This document shows positions 19,781 through 28,689 of a stretch of DNA of 64,000 nucleotides, piece by piece. Position 1 is the first letter of the stretch. The number at the start of each line of letters is the position of its first letter. The DNA lies in assembly GCF_002056295.1 (NCBI RefSeq), contig NZ_CP020100.1, positions 1,263,501 through 1,327,500 on the forward strand, written 5' to 3'. The position numbers were made by a program, and so were the translations under genes. The notes under the pieces are model-generated. The model saw nothing but the letters and a program-made list of their open reading frames with translations. It was not told the DNA's origin and did no database searches. The stretch comes from Halopseudomonas phragmitis. GTDB taxonomy: Bacteria > Pseudomonadota > Gammaproteobacteria > Pseudomonadales > Pseudomonadaceae.

Positions 19781-21085
19781 TTATAGCGGGAAGCTCAGGC
19801 GTGCCTCGGTGCCGCCGCCGCTGCGGTTGAGCAACTGTACAGTGGCGCCATGGTTGTCGGCGATGCGCTTGACGATGGCTAGCCCTAGGCCGGTGCCGGT
19901 GGTCGAGCGCGCCCGGTCGCCGCGAATGAAGGGCGTAAACAACGCCTCGCTCTCGCTCGGATCGATCCCCGGCCCGCGGTCGAGCACACTGACCACCAGA
20001 TAGGGCTGGGCGGCGGCTCGGGTCACGTAGGTACAGATTTCCACGCCACTGCCGGCACCATGATTGAGCGCGTTTTCGATCAGGTTGGTCATGACCCGCT
20101 TGATCGACAGACGTCGGAAGTTGAACTCCGGCACTGGCTCCAGGCACAGGCGTACTCGTTCCTCGCCAGTGTTCAGCGGAGCTACCACCTCACGGATTAC
20201 TTCATTGATGTCGCCGGGCTCGAGAGCTTCGTCACTGCCGTCGCGGATATAGGCCATGAACTGGTCAAGAATTGCGTCCATGTCCTCGATGTCGCGGATC
20301 ATTCCGTCGGTCAGTTCCGGCTCGGCACTGGACAGCAATTCGGTAGACAGGCGCATGCGGGTCAGGGGCGTGCGCAGGTCATGGGAGACCCCGGCCAGCA
20401 GCAGGGCGCGGTCGCGGTTGGCCTGTTCGACGTCCTGGGCCATCTGGTTGAAGGCGCGGTAGACCTCGGCCATTTCTGCCGGTCCACCGGTATCGAGCAG
20501 TCGCACGCTGTGACCCTGGCCGATGCGCCGGGCGGCGAACTCCAGAGCTTTGAGCGGCTGGTTGAGCTGGCGGACGAAAATCCAGGCGGCAGCGGTCGAC
20601 AGCATGCCGATCAGCAGCAACCAGGTGACCACCAGCCAGACGCGTTGTCCACGTAGCGGATGGGCATACAGCGGCAGGCGTAGCCATTGTTCTTCGTAGC
20701 CGGGCTGATGAACCCAGATCGCCGGATCATCCTGAATCCGCACCCGGACCTCGGTACGGTCGCCCAGCTCATCGCGCAGCTGGTTGGTGAAAATGCCGGA
20801 GTAGGGCCAGTGAACCTCGCCGCGTGGGACCTGGTCCTGGTGCACCAGACGAATGCCGGTCAGCTCCTGGATATCTGCCCGGGCCTGTGGGTCGCAGCTC
20901 CAGTAGGCGCGCACCAGCATGGCCGCGCCATGGCTGTACTGGCGGTCGACCAGCAGGTCTTCGTTGCTCAGCAGGTAGACCATGGTCAGCACCTTGGAAA
21001 ACAGGGTGACCAGCAGAACCAGCAAAATAGTGCGGGCAAAGAAACTGCGCGGCAGCAGGGGGTGCCAGCCCGGGCCGCCTTTCAC
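19781..21085 (-). CDS. envZ: Sensor histidine kinase EnvZ/AmgS
   Basis: The 434-residue inner-membrane kinase has membrane helices near residues 16-38 and 149-171, a periplasmic sensor between them, a HAMP domain, a dimerisation domain with His235 in AGVSHDLRTPLTRMRL and an ATPase domain with N (LIENALNHG), G1 (LDRGPGI) and G2 (GTGLGLAIVKR) boxes. The likely start is GTG 21085, which overlaps the ompR stop as GTGA; a longer frame would run into ompR. In P. aeruginosa the equivalent pair AmgS-AmgR (PA5199-PA5200) answers envelope stress and aminoglycosides, and it has the same neighbours, tex and gshA. Confidence 0.92.
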   Translation of the reverse strand: MKGGPGWHPLLPRSFFARTILLVLLVTLFSKVLTMVYLLSNEDLLVDRQYSHGAAMLVRAYWSCDPQARADIQELTGIRLVHQDQVPRGEVHWPYSGIFTNQLRDELGDRTEVRVRIQDDPAIWVHQPGYEEQWLRLPLYAHPLRGQRVWLVVTWLLLIGMLSTAAAWIFVRQLNQPLKALEFAARRIGQGHSVRLLDTGGPAEMAEVYRAFNQMAQDVEQANRDRALLLAGVSHDLRTPLTRMRLSTELLSSAEPELTDGMIRDIEDMDAILDQFMAYIRDGSDEALEPGDINEVIREVVAPLNTGEERVRLCLEPVPEFNFRRLSIKRVMTNLIENALNHGAGSGVEICTYVTRAAAQPYLVVSVLDRGPGIDPSESEALFTPFIRGDRARSTTGTGLGLAIVKRIADNHGATVQLLNRSGGGTEARLSFPL

Positions 21086-21804
21086 GAATGCTTGCCGTCC
21101 GGTACGAATACGTAGCCGACACCCCAGACCGTCTGGATATAGCGCGGCTTGGAAGGATCGGGTTCGAGCATGCGCCGCAGGCGCGAGATCTGCACGTCGA
21201 TCGAGCGCTCCAGTGCATCCCATTCGCGGCCGCGGGCCAGTTGCATCAGCTTGTCGCGGGTCAACGGCTCACGCGGGTGCTGGACCAGCGCCTTGAGCAC
21301 GGCGAACTCACCGGTGGTCAGCATGTGCACTTCATTGCCGCGTTTGAGTTCGCGGGTTGCCAGGCTGAGGATGAATTCGCCGAAGGTTACTTCGTCATCC
21401 TCGGTGCCCGGGGCACCTGGCACCTGTGGGGCCTGACGGCGCAGCACGGCCTTGATCCGGGCCACCAGTTCGCGCGGATTGAAAGGCTTGGGCAGGTAGT
21501 CGTCGGCACCCATTTCCAGGCCCTGAATACGGCTGGTCTCATCACCTTTGGCGGTCAGCATGATGATCGGGGTGGTGTTCTCCTGATCGCGCAGGCGCTT
21601 GCAGGCGCTCAGGCCGTCCTCGCCGGGCAGCATCAGGTCGAGCACAATCAGCGCATAGATCTCGCGGGCCAGCAGGCGGTCCATTTGCTCGGTGTTTTCC
21701 ACTGCCCGGACTCGGTAGCCCTGCTCGGAAAGGTAACGTTCGAGCAGGCGCCGCAGGCGCACATCGTCATCGACAATCAGTATCTTTTCGCCTTCGCTGG
21801 TCAT
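21082..21804 (-). CDS. ompR: OmpR/AmgR response regulator
   Basis: The 240-residue regulator has a receiver (DDD at 12-14, phosphoacceptor Asp56 in LIVLDLMLPG, Lys in PKPFNPREL) and a winged-helix DNA-binding domain with the OmpR recognition block DALERSIDVQISRLRRMLE and the C-terminal VWGVGYVFVP wing. I use the ATG at 21804 (MTSEGEKILIVDDD), because the upstream extension of the frame has no domain character. It is divergent from tex with 184 bases between the starts. Confidence 0.95.
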   Translation of the reverse strand: MTSEGEKILIVDDDVRLRRLLERYLSEQGYRVRAVENTEQMDRLLAREIYALIVLDLMLPGEDGLSACKRLRDQENTTPIIMLTAKGDETSRIQGLEMGADDYLPKPFNPRELVARIKAVLRRQAPQVPGAPGTEDDEVTFGEFILSLATRELKRGNEVHMLTTGEFAVLKALVQHPREPLTRDKLMQLARGREWDALERSIDVQISRLRRMLEPDPSKPRYIQTVWGVGYVFVPDGKHS

Positions 21805-21988
21805 GATCTCTTGCCCTGGTTGAAATGCCCTTATTGTGGCTGAAGCCCAACAATGGCGGTGTTCAGCCATTGTTACAAGAGGTTTCTCCTGTGCTTTCAG
21901 CGGCTTGCCGATCCCGGCAGGCTGGCGTCGCAAGCGGCGCTGACTCGGTTATACTGCGCGGCTTGTAATACACCAAGTGGATTTGCCC

Positions 21989-24325
21989 ATGGATAGTATC
22001 GCCTCGCGGATTGCCGCGGAATTGACGGTTCGCCCGGAACAGGTGGCGGCCACCGTCGCGCTGATCGACGAGGGCGCCAGTGTGCCCTTCATCGCCCGTT
22101 ACCGGAAAGAGGTTACCGGTAGCCTGGATGACACCCAGTTGCGTTATCTGGAAGAGCGCCTGCGTTATCTGCGAGAGATGGAAGACCGGCGCCAGAGTAT
22201 CCTTGCCAGCATCGCCGAACAGGGCAAGCTGAGCCCGGAGCTGGAGCGCGATATCCGCGAGGCCGATACCAAGACCCGGCTGGAAGATCTCTATCTGCCA
22301 TACAAGCCCAAGCGCCGGACCAAGGGCCAGATCGCTCTGGAGGCGGGGCTCGGGCCGTTGGCCGAGCAGTTGTATGCCGATCCGACGCTGGAGCCGGAGA
22401 CGTTGGCAGCCGGGTTTGTCGATGCTGACAAGGGCGTGGCTGACGTCAAGGCTGCTCTGGATGGGGCCAAGTACATCCTCATGGAGCGCTTCAGTGAAGA
22501 CGCCAATCTGCTTGAACGGCTGCGCCGCACACTCAAGCAGGACGGTCGGGTGGTGTCGCGGCTGGTACCCGGCAAGGAAACCGAGGGCGCCAAGTTTCGC
22601 GACTATTTCGAATACGATGAGCCGCTGGCCAAGGTGCCCTCGCACCGAGCGCTGGCGATTCTGCGCGGGCGCAATGAAGGCATTCTCAGCATTAGTCTGG
22701 AGCTGGGTGAGGCGGATCCGACTCCAGGTGCCAGTCATCCCTGTGAAGGGTTGATCGCTGAGGCGGTCAATATCAGCAACCAGGGCCGCGCTGCAGACAA
22801 GTGGCTGGCCGAGGTGGTGCGCTGGACCTGGCGGGTGAAGCTGCTGGGTCATCTGGAAACCGAACTGCTCGGTGATCTGCGTGAGATGGCCGAGGATGAG
22901 GCGATCCGGGTGTTTGCCAGCAACCTCAAGGACTTGCTGCTGGCCGCGCCGGCCGGCCAACGGGTGACCCTGGCGCTGGACCCGGGGCTGCGTACCGGGG
23001 TCAAGGTGGTGGTGGTGGATGCCACCGGCAAGCTGGTTGATCACGTCACCATCTTCCCCCATGCGCCGCGCAATCAGTGGGATCAGTCGCTGGCGGTACT
23101 CGGGGCGCTGTGCCAGAAGCATCAGGTCGACCTGATCGCTATCGGCAACGGCACCGCCTCGCGCGAGACCGACAAGCTGGCTGGCGACCTGCTGCGCCAG
23201 CACCCGCAACTCAAGCTGACCAAGATCATGGTGTCTGAAGCGGGCGCTTCGGTGTATTCGGCCTCGGAACTGGCTGCGCGGGAATTCCCCGATCTGGATG
23301 TGACCTACCGTGGCGCGGTGTCGATCGGCCGACGTCTTCAGGACCCGTTGGCTGAACTGGTGAAAATCGAACCGAAGTCCATCGGTGTTGGCCAATACCA
23401 GCACGATGTCTCGCAGGTGAAACTGGCGCGTAGTCTGGATGCGGTGGTCGAGGACTGCGTGAACGCGGTTGGGGTCGATCTTAATACCGCCTCGGCGCCG
23501 CTGTTGACCCGGGTGTCCGGGCTCAACCCGACCATCGCCCAGAACATCGTCGAGTACCGTAACCAGCACGGTGCTTTCCGCAGTCGCCGTGAACTGCTCA
23601 AGGTCAGCCGCCTGGGCGACAAGACCTTCGAGCAGGCCGCCGGCTTCTTGCGGGTCATGAATGGCGACGACCCGCTCGATGCCTCGGCCGTGCACCCGGA
23701 GGCCTATCCGTTGGTCGAGCGCATCGCCGCCGACACCGGTCGGGATATCCGCAGCCTGATTGGTGACTCGACGTTCCTGCGCAAACTTGAACCGGCGCGC
23801 TTCACCGACGAGCGCTTCGGGGTGCCGACCATCACCGACATTCTCAAGGAGCTGGACAAGCCCGGCCGTGATCCGCGTCCGGAGTTCAAGGCGGCGGCGT
23901 TCCAGGACGGGGTAGAGACCCTGGCTGACCTGAAGCCGGGCATGACTCTGGAAGGTGTGGTGACCAATGTGGCCAACTTCGGCGCCTTCGTCGATATCGG
24001 TGTGCATCAGGATGGTCTGGTGCATATCTCGATGCTCTCGCATCAGTTCGTCAAGGACCCGCGTGAGGTGGTCAAGGCTGGCGATATCGTCAAGGTCAAG
24101 GTGCTGGAGGTGGATATCCCCCGTCAGCGCATCAGCCTGACCATGCGTATGGATGATCAGCCTGGCGCTGCCGTCAGTGCTGGCCGTGGCGGTGAGCGCC
24201 CGGCTGATCGTGCCAATTCCCGGTCTGGTGCACGTCAGCCGAACAAAGCCACTGGCCCGCGCGAACAGGGCGGTGCTACCTTTGCCAATCTGTTTGCCAA
24301 TGCCAAGAACCTGAAGAAGCGCTGA
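21989..24325 (+). CDS. tex: Tex, S1-domain RNA-binding transcription accessory protein
   Basis: The 778-residue cytoplasmic protein contains, in order, the Tex N-terminal helical region ([11 protein letters not shown]), a YqgF-like domain ([19 protein letters not shown], about 325-450), a helix-hairpin-helix region ([16 protein letters not shown]) and a C-terminal S1 RNA-binding domain ([28 protein letters not shown], about 650-720). It is widely conserved and linked to transcription and RNA metabolism. I use the ATG at 21989 ([12 protein letters not shown]) rather than the GTG four codons earlier, because it matches the known N-terminus. A TATACT at 21951-21956 may be its -10 element. Confidence 0.96.
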   Translation: MDSIASRIAAELTVRPEQVAATVALIDEGASVPFIARYRKEVTGSLDDTQLRYLEERLRYLREMEDRRQSILASIAEQGKLSPELERDIREADTKTRLEDLYLPYKPKRRTKGQIALEAGLGPLAEQLYADPTLEPETLAAGFVDADKGVADVKAALDGAKYILMERFSEDANLLERLRRTLKQDGRVVSRLVPGKETEGAKFRDYFEYDEPLAKVPSHRALAILRGRNEGILSISLELGEADPTPGASHPCEGLIAEAVNISNQGRAADKWLAEVVRWTWRVKLLGHLETELLGDLREMAEDEAIRVFASNLKDLLLAAPAGQRVTLALDPGLRTGVKVVVVDATGKLVDHVTIFPHAPRNQWDQSLAVLGALCQKHQVDLIAIGNGTASRETDKLAGDLLRQHPQLKLTKIMVSEAGASVYSASELAAREFPDLDVTYRGAVSIGRRLQDPLAELVKIEPKSIGVGQYQHDVSQVKLARSLDAVVEDCVNAVGVDLNTASAPLLTRVSGLNPTIAQNIVEYRNQHGAFRSRRELLKVSRLGDKTFEQAAGFLRVMNGDDPLDASAVHPEAYPLVERIAADTGRDIRSLIGDSTFLRKLEPARFTDERFGVPTITDILKELDKPGRDPRPEFKAAAFQDGVETLADLKPGMTLEGVVTNVANFGAFVDIGVHQDGLVHISMLSHQFVKDPREVVKAGDIVKVKVLEVDIPRQRISLTMRMDDQPGAAVSAGRGGERPADRANSRSGARQPNKATGPREQGGATFANLFANAKNLKKR

Positions 24326-24327
24326 CC

Positions 24328-24729
24328 ATGGTTGATCATCCCGCCCTCAAGAGCTTTGCCGAAAACCGCATGAGCGACTTTACTCGTCTGATTGGCCTGG
24401 AGTTCCGCCATATCAGCACGGGTGAGTGCCACTTGTATCTGGATATCGACCAGCGGCATTTCAACTCCACCGGGCGGGTACATGGCGGGGTGGTGTTCAC
24501 TCTGCTTGATTCGGCCATGGGTGCGGCGGCCTTCAGCGTGCTGGAGCCCGATGAGGTCACGGCCACGGTTGAGTGCAAGATCAACTACACCCGGGCGGTG
24601 ACCGGCGGCACGCTGGATGGGCGCGGCAAGGTGGTCCATGCCGGCACCCGCACGGTGGTGGTTGATGGTGAGGTCTGGCAGGACGGTGTACTGGTGGCCA
24701 AGGCCCTGGGCACCTTTGCGCGGATCTGA
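24328..24729 (+). CDS. PaaI-family hotdog thioesterase
   Basis: The 133-residue hotdog-fold protein has the family motif HGGVVFTLLDSAMGAAAF, containing the His-Gly-Gly turn and catalytic acidic residue of acyl-CoA thioesterases, and the AxxKINYTRAVTGG strand. Such enzymes hydrolyse acyl- or aryl-CoA thioesters; the substrate here is unknown. It starts 2 bases after the tex stop, so it is translationally linked to tex, the same order as PA5201-PA5202 in P. aeruginosa. Confidence 0.88.
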   Translation: MVDHPALKSFAENRMSDFTRLIGLEFRHISTGECHLYLDIDQRHFNSTGRVHGGVVFTLLDSAMGAAAFSVLEPDEVTATVECKINYTRAVTGGTLDGRGKVVHAGTRTVVVDGEVWQDGVLVAKALGTFARI

Positions 24730-24803
24730 AATCGCTATACTGATGGAACGTCCGGGTGGCCTGTTATAGCCTCCGGATCTCTGCCGCTTAAGGAGTGACG
24801 ACC

Positions 24804-26402
24804 TTGTCACCACAGTTCAATGCTCGACTCGACCTGTTGTCCCAGCCCGCACATCGTCAGCGTTTGCGCGATTGCCAGCATGGTATCGAAAAGGAAAGTC
24901 TGCGGATCAGTGTTGATGGGCGCCTGGCCCAGACCCCGCATCCTCTTGGCCTGGGCTCGGCACTGACCCATCCGAGCATTACCACCGACTATTCCGAAGC
25001 TCTTTTGGAGTTGATCACGCCGGTCCACAGCCGGATCGAAACACTGTTCGAGAGCCTGGATGCCGTGCACCGTTTCACCTACAGCCAGTTGGGTGACGAG
25101 TTGCTGTGGACTGAGTCCATGCCCTGTTGGTTGCCGGAAACCGACGCCGAGATTCCGATTGCCTGGTACGGCACCTCCAACATCGGCACGCTCAAACACG
25201 TCTATCGCCGTGGTCTGGCGATTCGTTACGGCAAGGCCATGCAGTGTATCGCTGGGATTCACTACAATTTTTCGCTGCCGCCGCAATTGTGGGCGCTGCT
25301 GCAGGAGCACGATGGCAGCCCGCTGTCGGCCCGCGACTACCAGTCCGAGCGTTATGTCGGGCTGATTCGTAATTTCCGCCGTTACGCCTGGTTGTTGATG
25401 TATCTGTTCGGCGCATCGCCGGCGTTATGCGCAAGCTTTCTCCAGGGTCGGGACCACAAGCTGGAGCAGCTTGGCGACAAGAGCCTGTATCTACCCTACG
25501 CTACCAGCCTGCGGATGAGTGACCTGGGCTACAACAACAATGCCCAGTCGGGGCTGAATGTCTGCTACAACAGCCTGGATAGCTACATCAACAGCATGCT
25601 ACAGGCCATCAGCCTGCCCTATGCGCCTTATGCCGCGCTGGGCACCCACGACAGCCAGGGCCAGTGGCAGCAACTGAACACCAATCTGCTGCAGATCGAA
25701 AACGAGTTCTATAGCCCGATTCGGCCCAAGCGGGTGACCCACAGCGGCGAGAAGCCGGTACATGCTCTGGCCAGTCGCGGGGTGGAGTATGTCGAGGTCC
25801 GCTGCATGGATATCGATCCCTTCACGCCGCTGGGAATTGAGCCGGCCACCGCCCGCTTCCTCGACAGTTTCCTGCTCTATTGCGCATTGGAAGACAGCCC
25901 CTTTATGGACAGTCAGGCCTGCGACGAGGCTGCCAGCAACTTTGCCCTGTCGGTCAAGCGTGGCCGCGAGCCGGGGCTGATGCTGGGTCGGGGGGGAGCC
26001 GGGGCGGAGCTCAGGCACTGGGGGCTGGAACTGCTGGAGTCCATCGAGCGTTGCGCCCGGCTGCTCGACCAGACGCATCAGACCCAGGCCTACAGTGAAG
26101 CTCTGAGCGTGCAGCAGGCCAAGCTGCATGATCCGGCATTGACGCCTTCGGCCCGGGTGTTGGCAGCCATTGAGCAGCATGGCAACAGCTTCTTCCGCTT
26201 TGCCCTGGCCCAATCACAGGCGCATCAGGCCTATTTTCTTGAACATCCGCTGGAGCCTGAGCAGCAGCGCGCTTTCCAGGCCCAGGCCGACAGCTCGCAG
26301 GCCGAGCAGGCGGCGCTGGAAGCGGCCGATGATGTCGACTTCGATACCTTCGTTGCCCGCTATCTGGCCCAGCAGCCACAGGATCAGGCGCTGCGCGCCT
26401 GA
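24804..26402 (+). CDS. gshA: Glutamate-cysteine ligase
   Basis: The roughly 532-residue enzyme makes gamma-glutamylcysteine, the first step of glutathione synthesis. The signatures HGIEKESLRIS, TDYSEALLELITP and YVEVRCMDIDPFTPLGI identify the gammaproteobacterial GshA family, and the length is normal. The start is unusual: AGGAG at 24790-24794 sits 9 bases before TTG 24804, whereas the GTG at 24795 touches the ribosome-binding site with no spacing. I therefore favour the TTG start (MSPQFNARL). Confidence 0.93.
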   Translation: MSPQFNARLDLLSQPAHRQRLRDCQHGIEKESLRISVDGRLAQTPHPLGLGSALTHPSITTDYSEALLELITPVHSRIETLFESLDAVHRFTYSQLGDELLWTESMPCWLPETDAEIPIAWYGTSNIGTLKHVYRRGLAIRYGKAMQCIAGIHYNFSLPPQLWALLQEHDGSPLSARDYQSERYVGLIRNFRRYAWLLMYLFGASPALCASFLQGRDHKLEQLGDKSLYLPYATSLRMSDLGYNNNAQSGLNVCYNSLDSYINSMLQAISLPYAPYAALGTHDSQGQWQQLNTNLLQIENEFYSPIRPKRVTHSGEKPVHALASRGVEYVEVRCMDIDPFTPLGIEPATARFLDSFLLYCALEDSPFMDSQACDEAASNFALSVKRGREPGLMLGRGGAGAELRHWGLELLESIERCARLLDQTHQTQAYSEALSVQQAKLHDPALTPSARVLAAIEQHGNSFFRFALAQSQAHQAYFLEHPLEPEQQRAFQAQADSSQAEQAALEAADDVDFDTFVARYLAQQPQDQALRA

Positions 26403-26425
26403 GTCACGGGCCGCCCTCCGGAGGG

Positions 26426-26809
26426 TTACTGGGTAATCAGATTGGTAAACAGCAGGTCATCGACCAGCGCTTGGCCCTCTTCCTCTTCCAGGGTCTGGCG
26501 CACCACCGCCAGCGCCTCAAGCCGCAGTGCCTCGCGTGCTTCCAGTCCGCTCAGGCTGTCCTGGCTCTGGCGGCTGAACAGGCTGACCAATGCATTGCGG
26601 ATCAGCGGATCGTGGTACTGGATCCGCGCGACCGCCGCCGGATCGTTGGTACGCAGTGCCACATCCACCTTCAGGTAGCGGATACGCGGGCCGCTGTCGG
26701 TCAGTGTGCCGATGAACGAAGGGCTGAGTTCGACGTACTGCGGATCGGACGCCTGCGCTGCCAGAGGTAGTGACAGGATCAGAGCCAGGGTCAGAAAAAC
26801 GGATCGCAT
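26426..26809 (-). CDS. FliL-domain exported protein
   Basis: The 127-residue protein starts at ATG 26809 with a signal peptide (MRSVFLTLALILSLPLAAQA) and continues with a FliL-like domain (YVELSPSFIGTL..., YLKVDVALRTND, HDPLIRNALVSLFS, LRLEALAVVRQTLEEEEG). True FliL is a single-pass membrane protein at the flagellar motor. This homologue is stand-alone and far from flagellar genes, so its role is uncertain. The upstream extension of the frame has no signal-peptide character. Its stop is 23 bases from the gshA stop (convergent), with the palindrome CCCTCCGGAGGG between them. Confidence 0.8.
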   Translation of the reverse strand: MRSVFLTLALILSLPLAAQASDPQYVELSPSFIGTLTDSGPRIRYLKVDVALRTNDPAAVARIQYHDPLIRNALVSLFSRQSQDSLSGLEAREALRLEALAVVRQTLEEEEGQALVDDLLFTNLITQ

Positions 26810-26977
26810 AAGCTGAAGCACTCCTTGGGTTTGGTAAAGGATAGCCGAGCCGCGGTTCCAGGCCAAACCGCAAGCGGGTACGGCGTTATGGCTGGCAATC
26901 ACTCCGGGGCATGGTGATTGACCAGAGGCTGGCAGTTGCGACTAGACTGGCGAAAACTGAACAACAGGGAGCTCCCC

Positions 26978-27955
26978 ATGAAAGCGGTATTGTGCAAAGC
27001 CTATGGACCGGCCAGCAGCCTGGTGCTGGAAGAAACCACCGATCCGGTGGCCAAACCCAACGATGTGGTGATTGACATCCATGCTGCCGGGGTCAACTTC
27101 CCTGACACCCTGATCATTGAAGGCAAGTATCAGGTCAAGCCGCCATTCCCGTTCTCGCCGGGTGGCGAAGCTGCGGGTGTGGTATCCAGCGTTGGCGAGA
27201 AGGTCAAGCACCTCAAGCCGGGCGATCGGGTCATGGCCCTGACCGGCTTTGGCAGCTTCGCCGAGAAGATCGCGGTCGACGCCATGCGCGTGCTGCCGAT
27301 GCCCGACGATATGGACTATATCACCGCCGCCGGCTTCAGCATGACCTACGGCACCTCGATGCATGCGCTCAAGCAGCGTGGCGAGCTCAAGCCAGGTGAA
27401 ACCCTGCTGGTGCTGGGCGCTTCCGGTGGTGTTGGCCTGGCTGCCGTCGAGATCGGCAAGGCCATGGGTGCACGGGTGATCGCGGCGGCCTCCAGCGACG
27501 AGAAACTGGAAGTGGCCAAGGCTGCCGGTGCCGATGAACTGATCAACTACGCTGACGGCGAGCTGAAGGAAAAGGTCAAGGCGCTGACCAAGGGTCAGGG
27601 TGCCGATGTGATCTATGATCCGGTCGGTGGCGATCTGTTCGACCAGTCGCTGCGCTGCATCAACTGGAATGGCCGTCTGCTGGTGATCGGGTTTGCCAGT
27701 GGCCGGATTCCGGAAATGCCGGCCAACCTGCCTCTGCTCAAGGGTGCAGCGGTGGTCGGGGTGTTCTGGGGGGCATTTGCTGCGCGCCAGCCGCAGGACA
27801 ACCTGGCCAACTTCCAGCAACTGTTTGCCTGGTACAGCGAAGGCAAGCTCAAGCCGCTGGTGTCCCAGACCTATGAGCTGAATCAGTATGAAGATGCTCT
27901 GGCTATGCTGAGTTCGCGCAAGGCGGTCGGCAAGGTCGTGATCAAGACCCGCTAA
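26978..27955 (+). CDS. NADPH:quinone oxidoreductase family protein (zinc-free MDR)
   Basis: The 325-residue medium-chain dehydrogenase/reductase has an N-terminal GroES-like domain (GVNFPDTLIIEGKYQ) and a Rossmann domain with the dinucleotide motif VLGASGGVGLAAVEIGKAMGA followed by AAASSDEKLE. The structural and catalytic zinc ligands of alcohol dehydrogenases are absent, as in zeta-crystallin-like quinone reductases. The substrate cannot be told from sequence. The ATG at 26978 follows CAGGGAG; the open frame extends 60 bases upstream without a better start. Confidence 0.87.
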   Translation: MKAVLCKAYGPASSLVLEETTDPVAKPNDVVIDIHAAGVNFPDTLIIEGKYQVKPPFPFSPGGEAAGVVSSVGEKVKHLKPGDRVMALTGFGSFAEKIAVDAMRVLPMPDDMDYITAAGFSMTYGTSMHALKQRGELKPGETLLVLGASGGVGLAAVEIGKAMGARVIAAASSDEKLEVAKAAGADELINYADGELKEKVKALTKGQGADVIYDPVGGDLFDQSLRCINWNGRLLVIGFASGRIPEMPANLPLLKGAAVVGVFWGAFAARQPQDNLANFQQLFAWYSEGKLKPLVSQTYELNQYEDALAMLSSRKAVGKVVIKTR

Positions 27956-27963
27956 AGCGGGCC

Positions 27964-28002
27964 GGCTGCAGGCTGAAAGCACCTGACTTTCAGCCTGCAG
28001 CC
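27964..28002. terminator. Long perfect hairpin between convergent genes
   Basis: GGCTGCAGGCTGAAAG and CTTTCAGCCTGCAGCC form a perfect 16-bp stem with a 7-base loop. It lies 9 bases after the quinone reductase stop and 15 bases from the trmL stop on the other strand, so it probably serves as a bidirectional terminator, although no run of T follows in either direction. Confidence 0.5.
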
Positions 28003-28016
28003 TGTCTCTGCGGCTT

Positions 28017-28481
28017 TCAACTGGCGCCCGGGTAGCCCTGTTGGCGCCAGGCCTCGTAAACCAGTACCGCGGCACTGTTGGACAGGTTGAGGCTGCGGCT
28101 GTTCTCGCGCATCGGAATCCGCAATACCTGATCGGCCGGCAGGCTTTCACGTATCTCGACCGGCAGGCCACGGCTTTCCGGGCCGAACAGGAACATGTCC
28201 CCCGGCTGATAGCTGACCTCGCTGAACCAGCGGCTACCCTTGGTGCTCAGAGCAAACACTCGGCCCGGGCGCACGGCGGCCAGGCAACTGTCCAGATCGG
28301 GGTGCACCTGCAACGCGGCAAACTCGTGATAGTCCAGGCCGGCGCGGCGCAGGCGCTTGTCATCCAGCTCAAACCCCAGCGGCTCGATCAGGTGCAACTG
28401 GCAGCCGGTGTTGGCGCACAGCCGGATGATGTTGCCGGTGTTCGGTGGAATCTCGGGTTCAAGCAGGGCGATATGGAACAT
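28017..28481 (-). CDS. trmL: tRNA (cytidine/uridine-34 2'-O)-methyltransferase TrmL
   Basis: The 154-residue SPOUT-class methyltransferase 2'-O-methylates the wobble nucleotide of leucine tRNAs using SAM. The N-terminal [21 protein letters not shown] block, the [10 protein letters not shown] motif and the C-terminal [19 protein letters not shown] knot are all present. The ATG at 28481 (MFHIALLEP) is the family start; the 20 upstream residues of the frame do not belong. Confidence 0.95.
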   Translation of the reverse strand: MFHIALLEPEIPPNTGNIIRLCANTGCQLHLIEPLGFELDDKRLRRAGLDYHEFAALQVHPDLDSCLAAVRPGRVFALSTKGSRWFSEVSYQPGDMFLFGPESRGLPVEIRESLPADQVLRIPMRENSRSLNLSNSAAVLVYEAWRQQGYPGAS

Positions 28482-28614
28482 GGTGGGCGTGGTTCGTTGC
28501 AAAGTCGTGCGCCAGTTTAGGGTCTGTTGCCATTTCCTCACAACCGCGCCCGCAGGTACCAGCCACAGATTTTTTCATCCCGGGTATTGCTTGTCGGCGT
28601 ACGGCGACTTAGCA

Positions 28615-28632
28615 TGTTTGAAATATCAAACA
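28615..28632. promoter_or_regulatory. Inverted repeat upstream of gabD, candidate operator
   Basis: TGTTTGA-AATA-TCAAACA is a perfect 7-bp inverted repeat centred about 66 bases before the gabD ATG. Its size and position fit a dimeric regulator site controlling gabDT; the regulator is not identifiable from this window. Confidence 0.35.
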
Positions 28633-28689
28633 ATCATGTTGTAAATGCATTACGCCTTAGCCGGCGTCCAATCGCGAGGATCTCCCGTC

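Noticed and set aside
21863..24043. 726-codon open frame on the minus strand opposite tex
   Set aside because: It lies wholly antisense to tex, whose protein is clearly conserved. The antisense protein has the His/Gln/Arg-rich shadow composition typical of GC-rich DNA and no recognisable domain.
25531..25545. AACAACAA inside gshA
   Set aside because: It lies deep in the coding sequence, encoding Asn codons, with no start codon nearby, so it is not counted with the leader motifs.
26412..26423. CCCTCCGGAGGG palindrome between gshA and the FliL-like gene as a terminator
   Set aside because: The palindrome has no loop bases and no T-tract, so a stable terminator hairpin is unlikely; noted only as a dyad.
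26942..28171. Long minus-strand frame across the quinone oxidoreductase and trmL
   Set aside because: It overlaps two conserved genes and the hairpin between them, and its translation has no family character.
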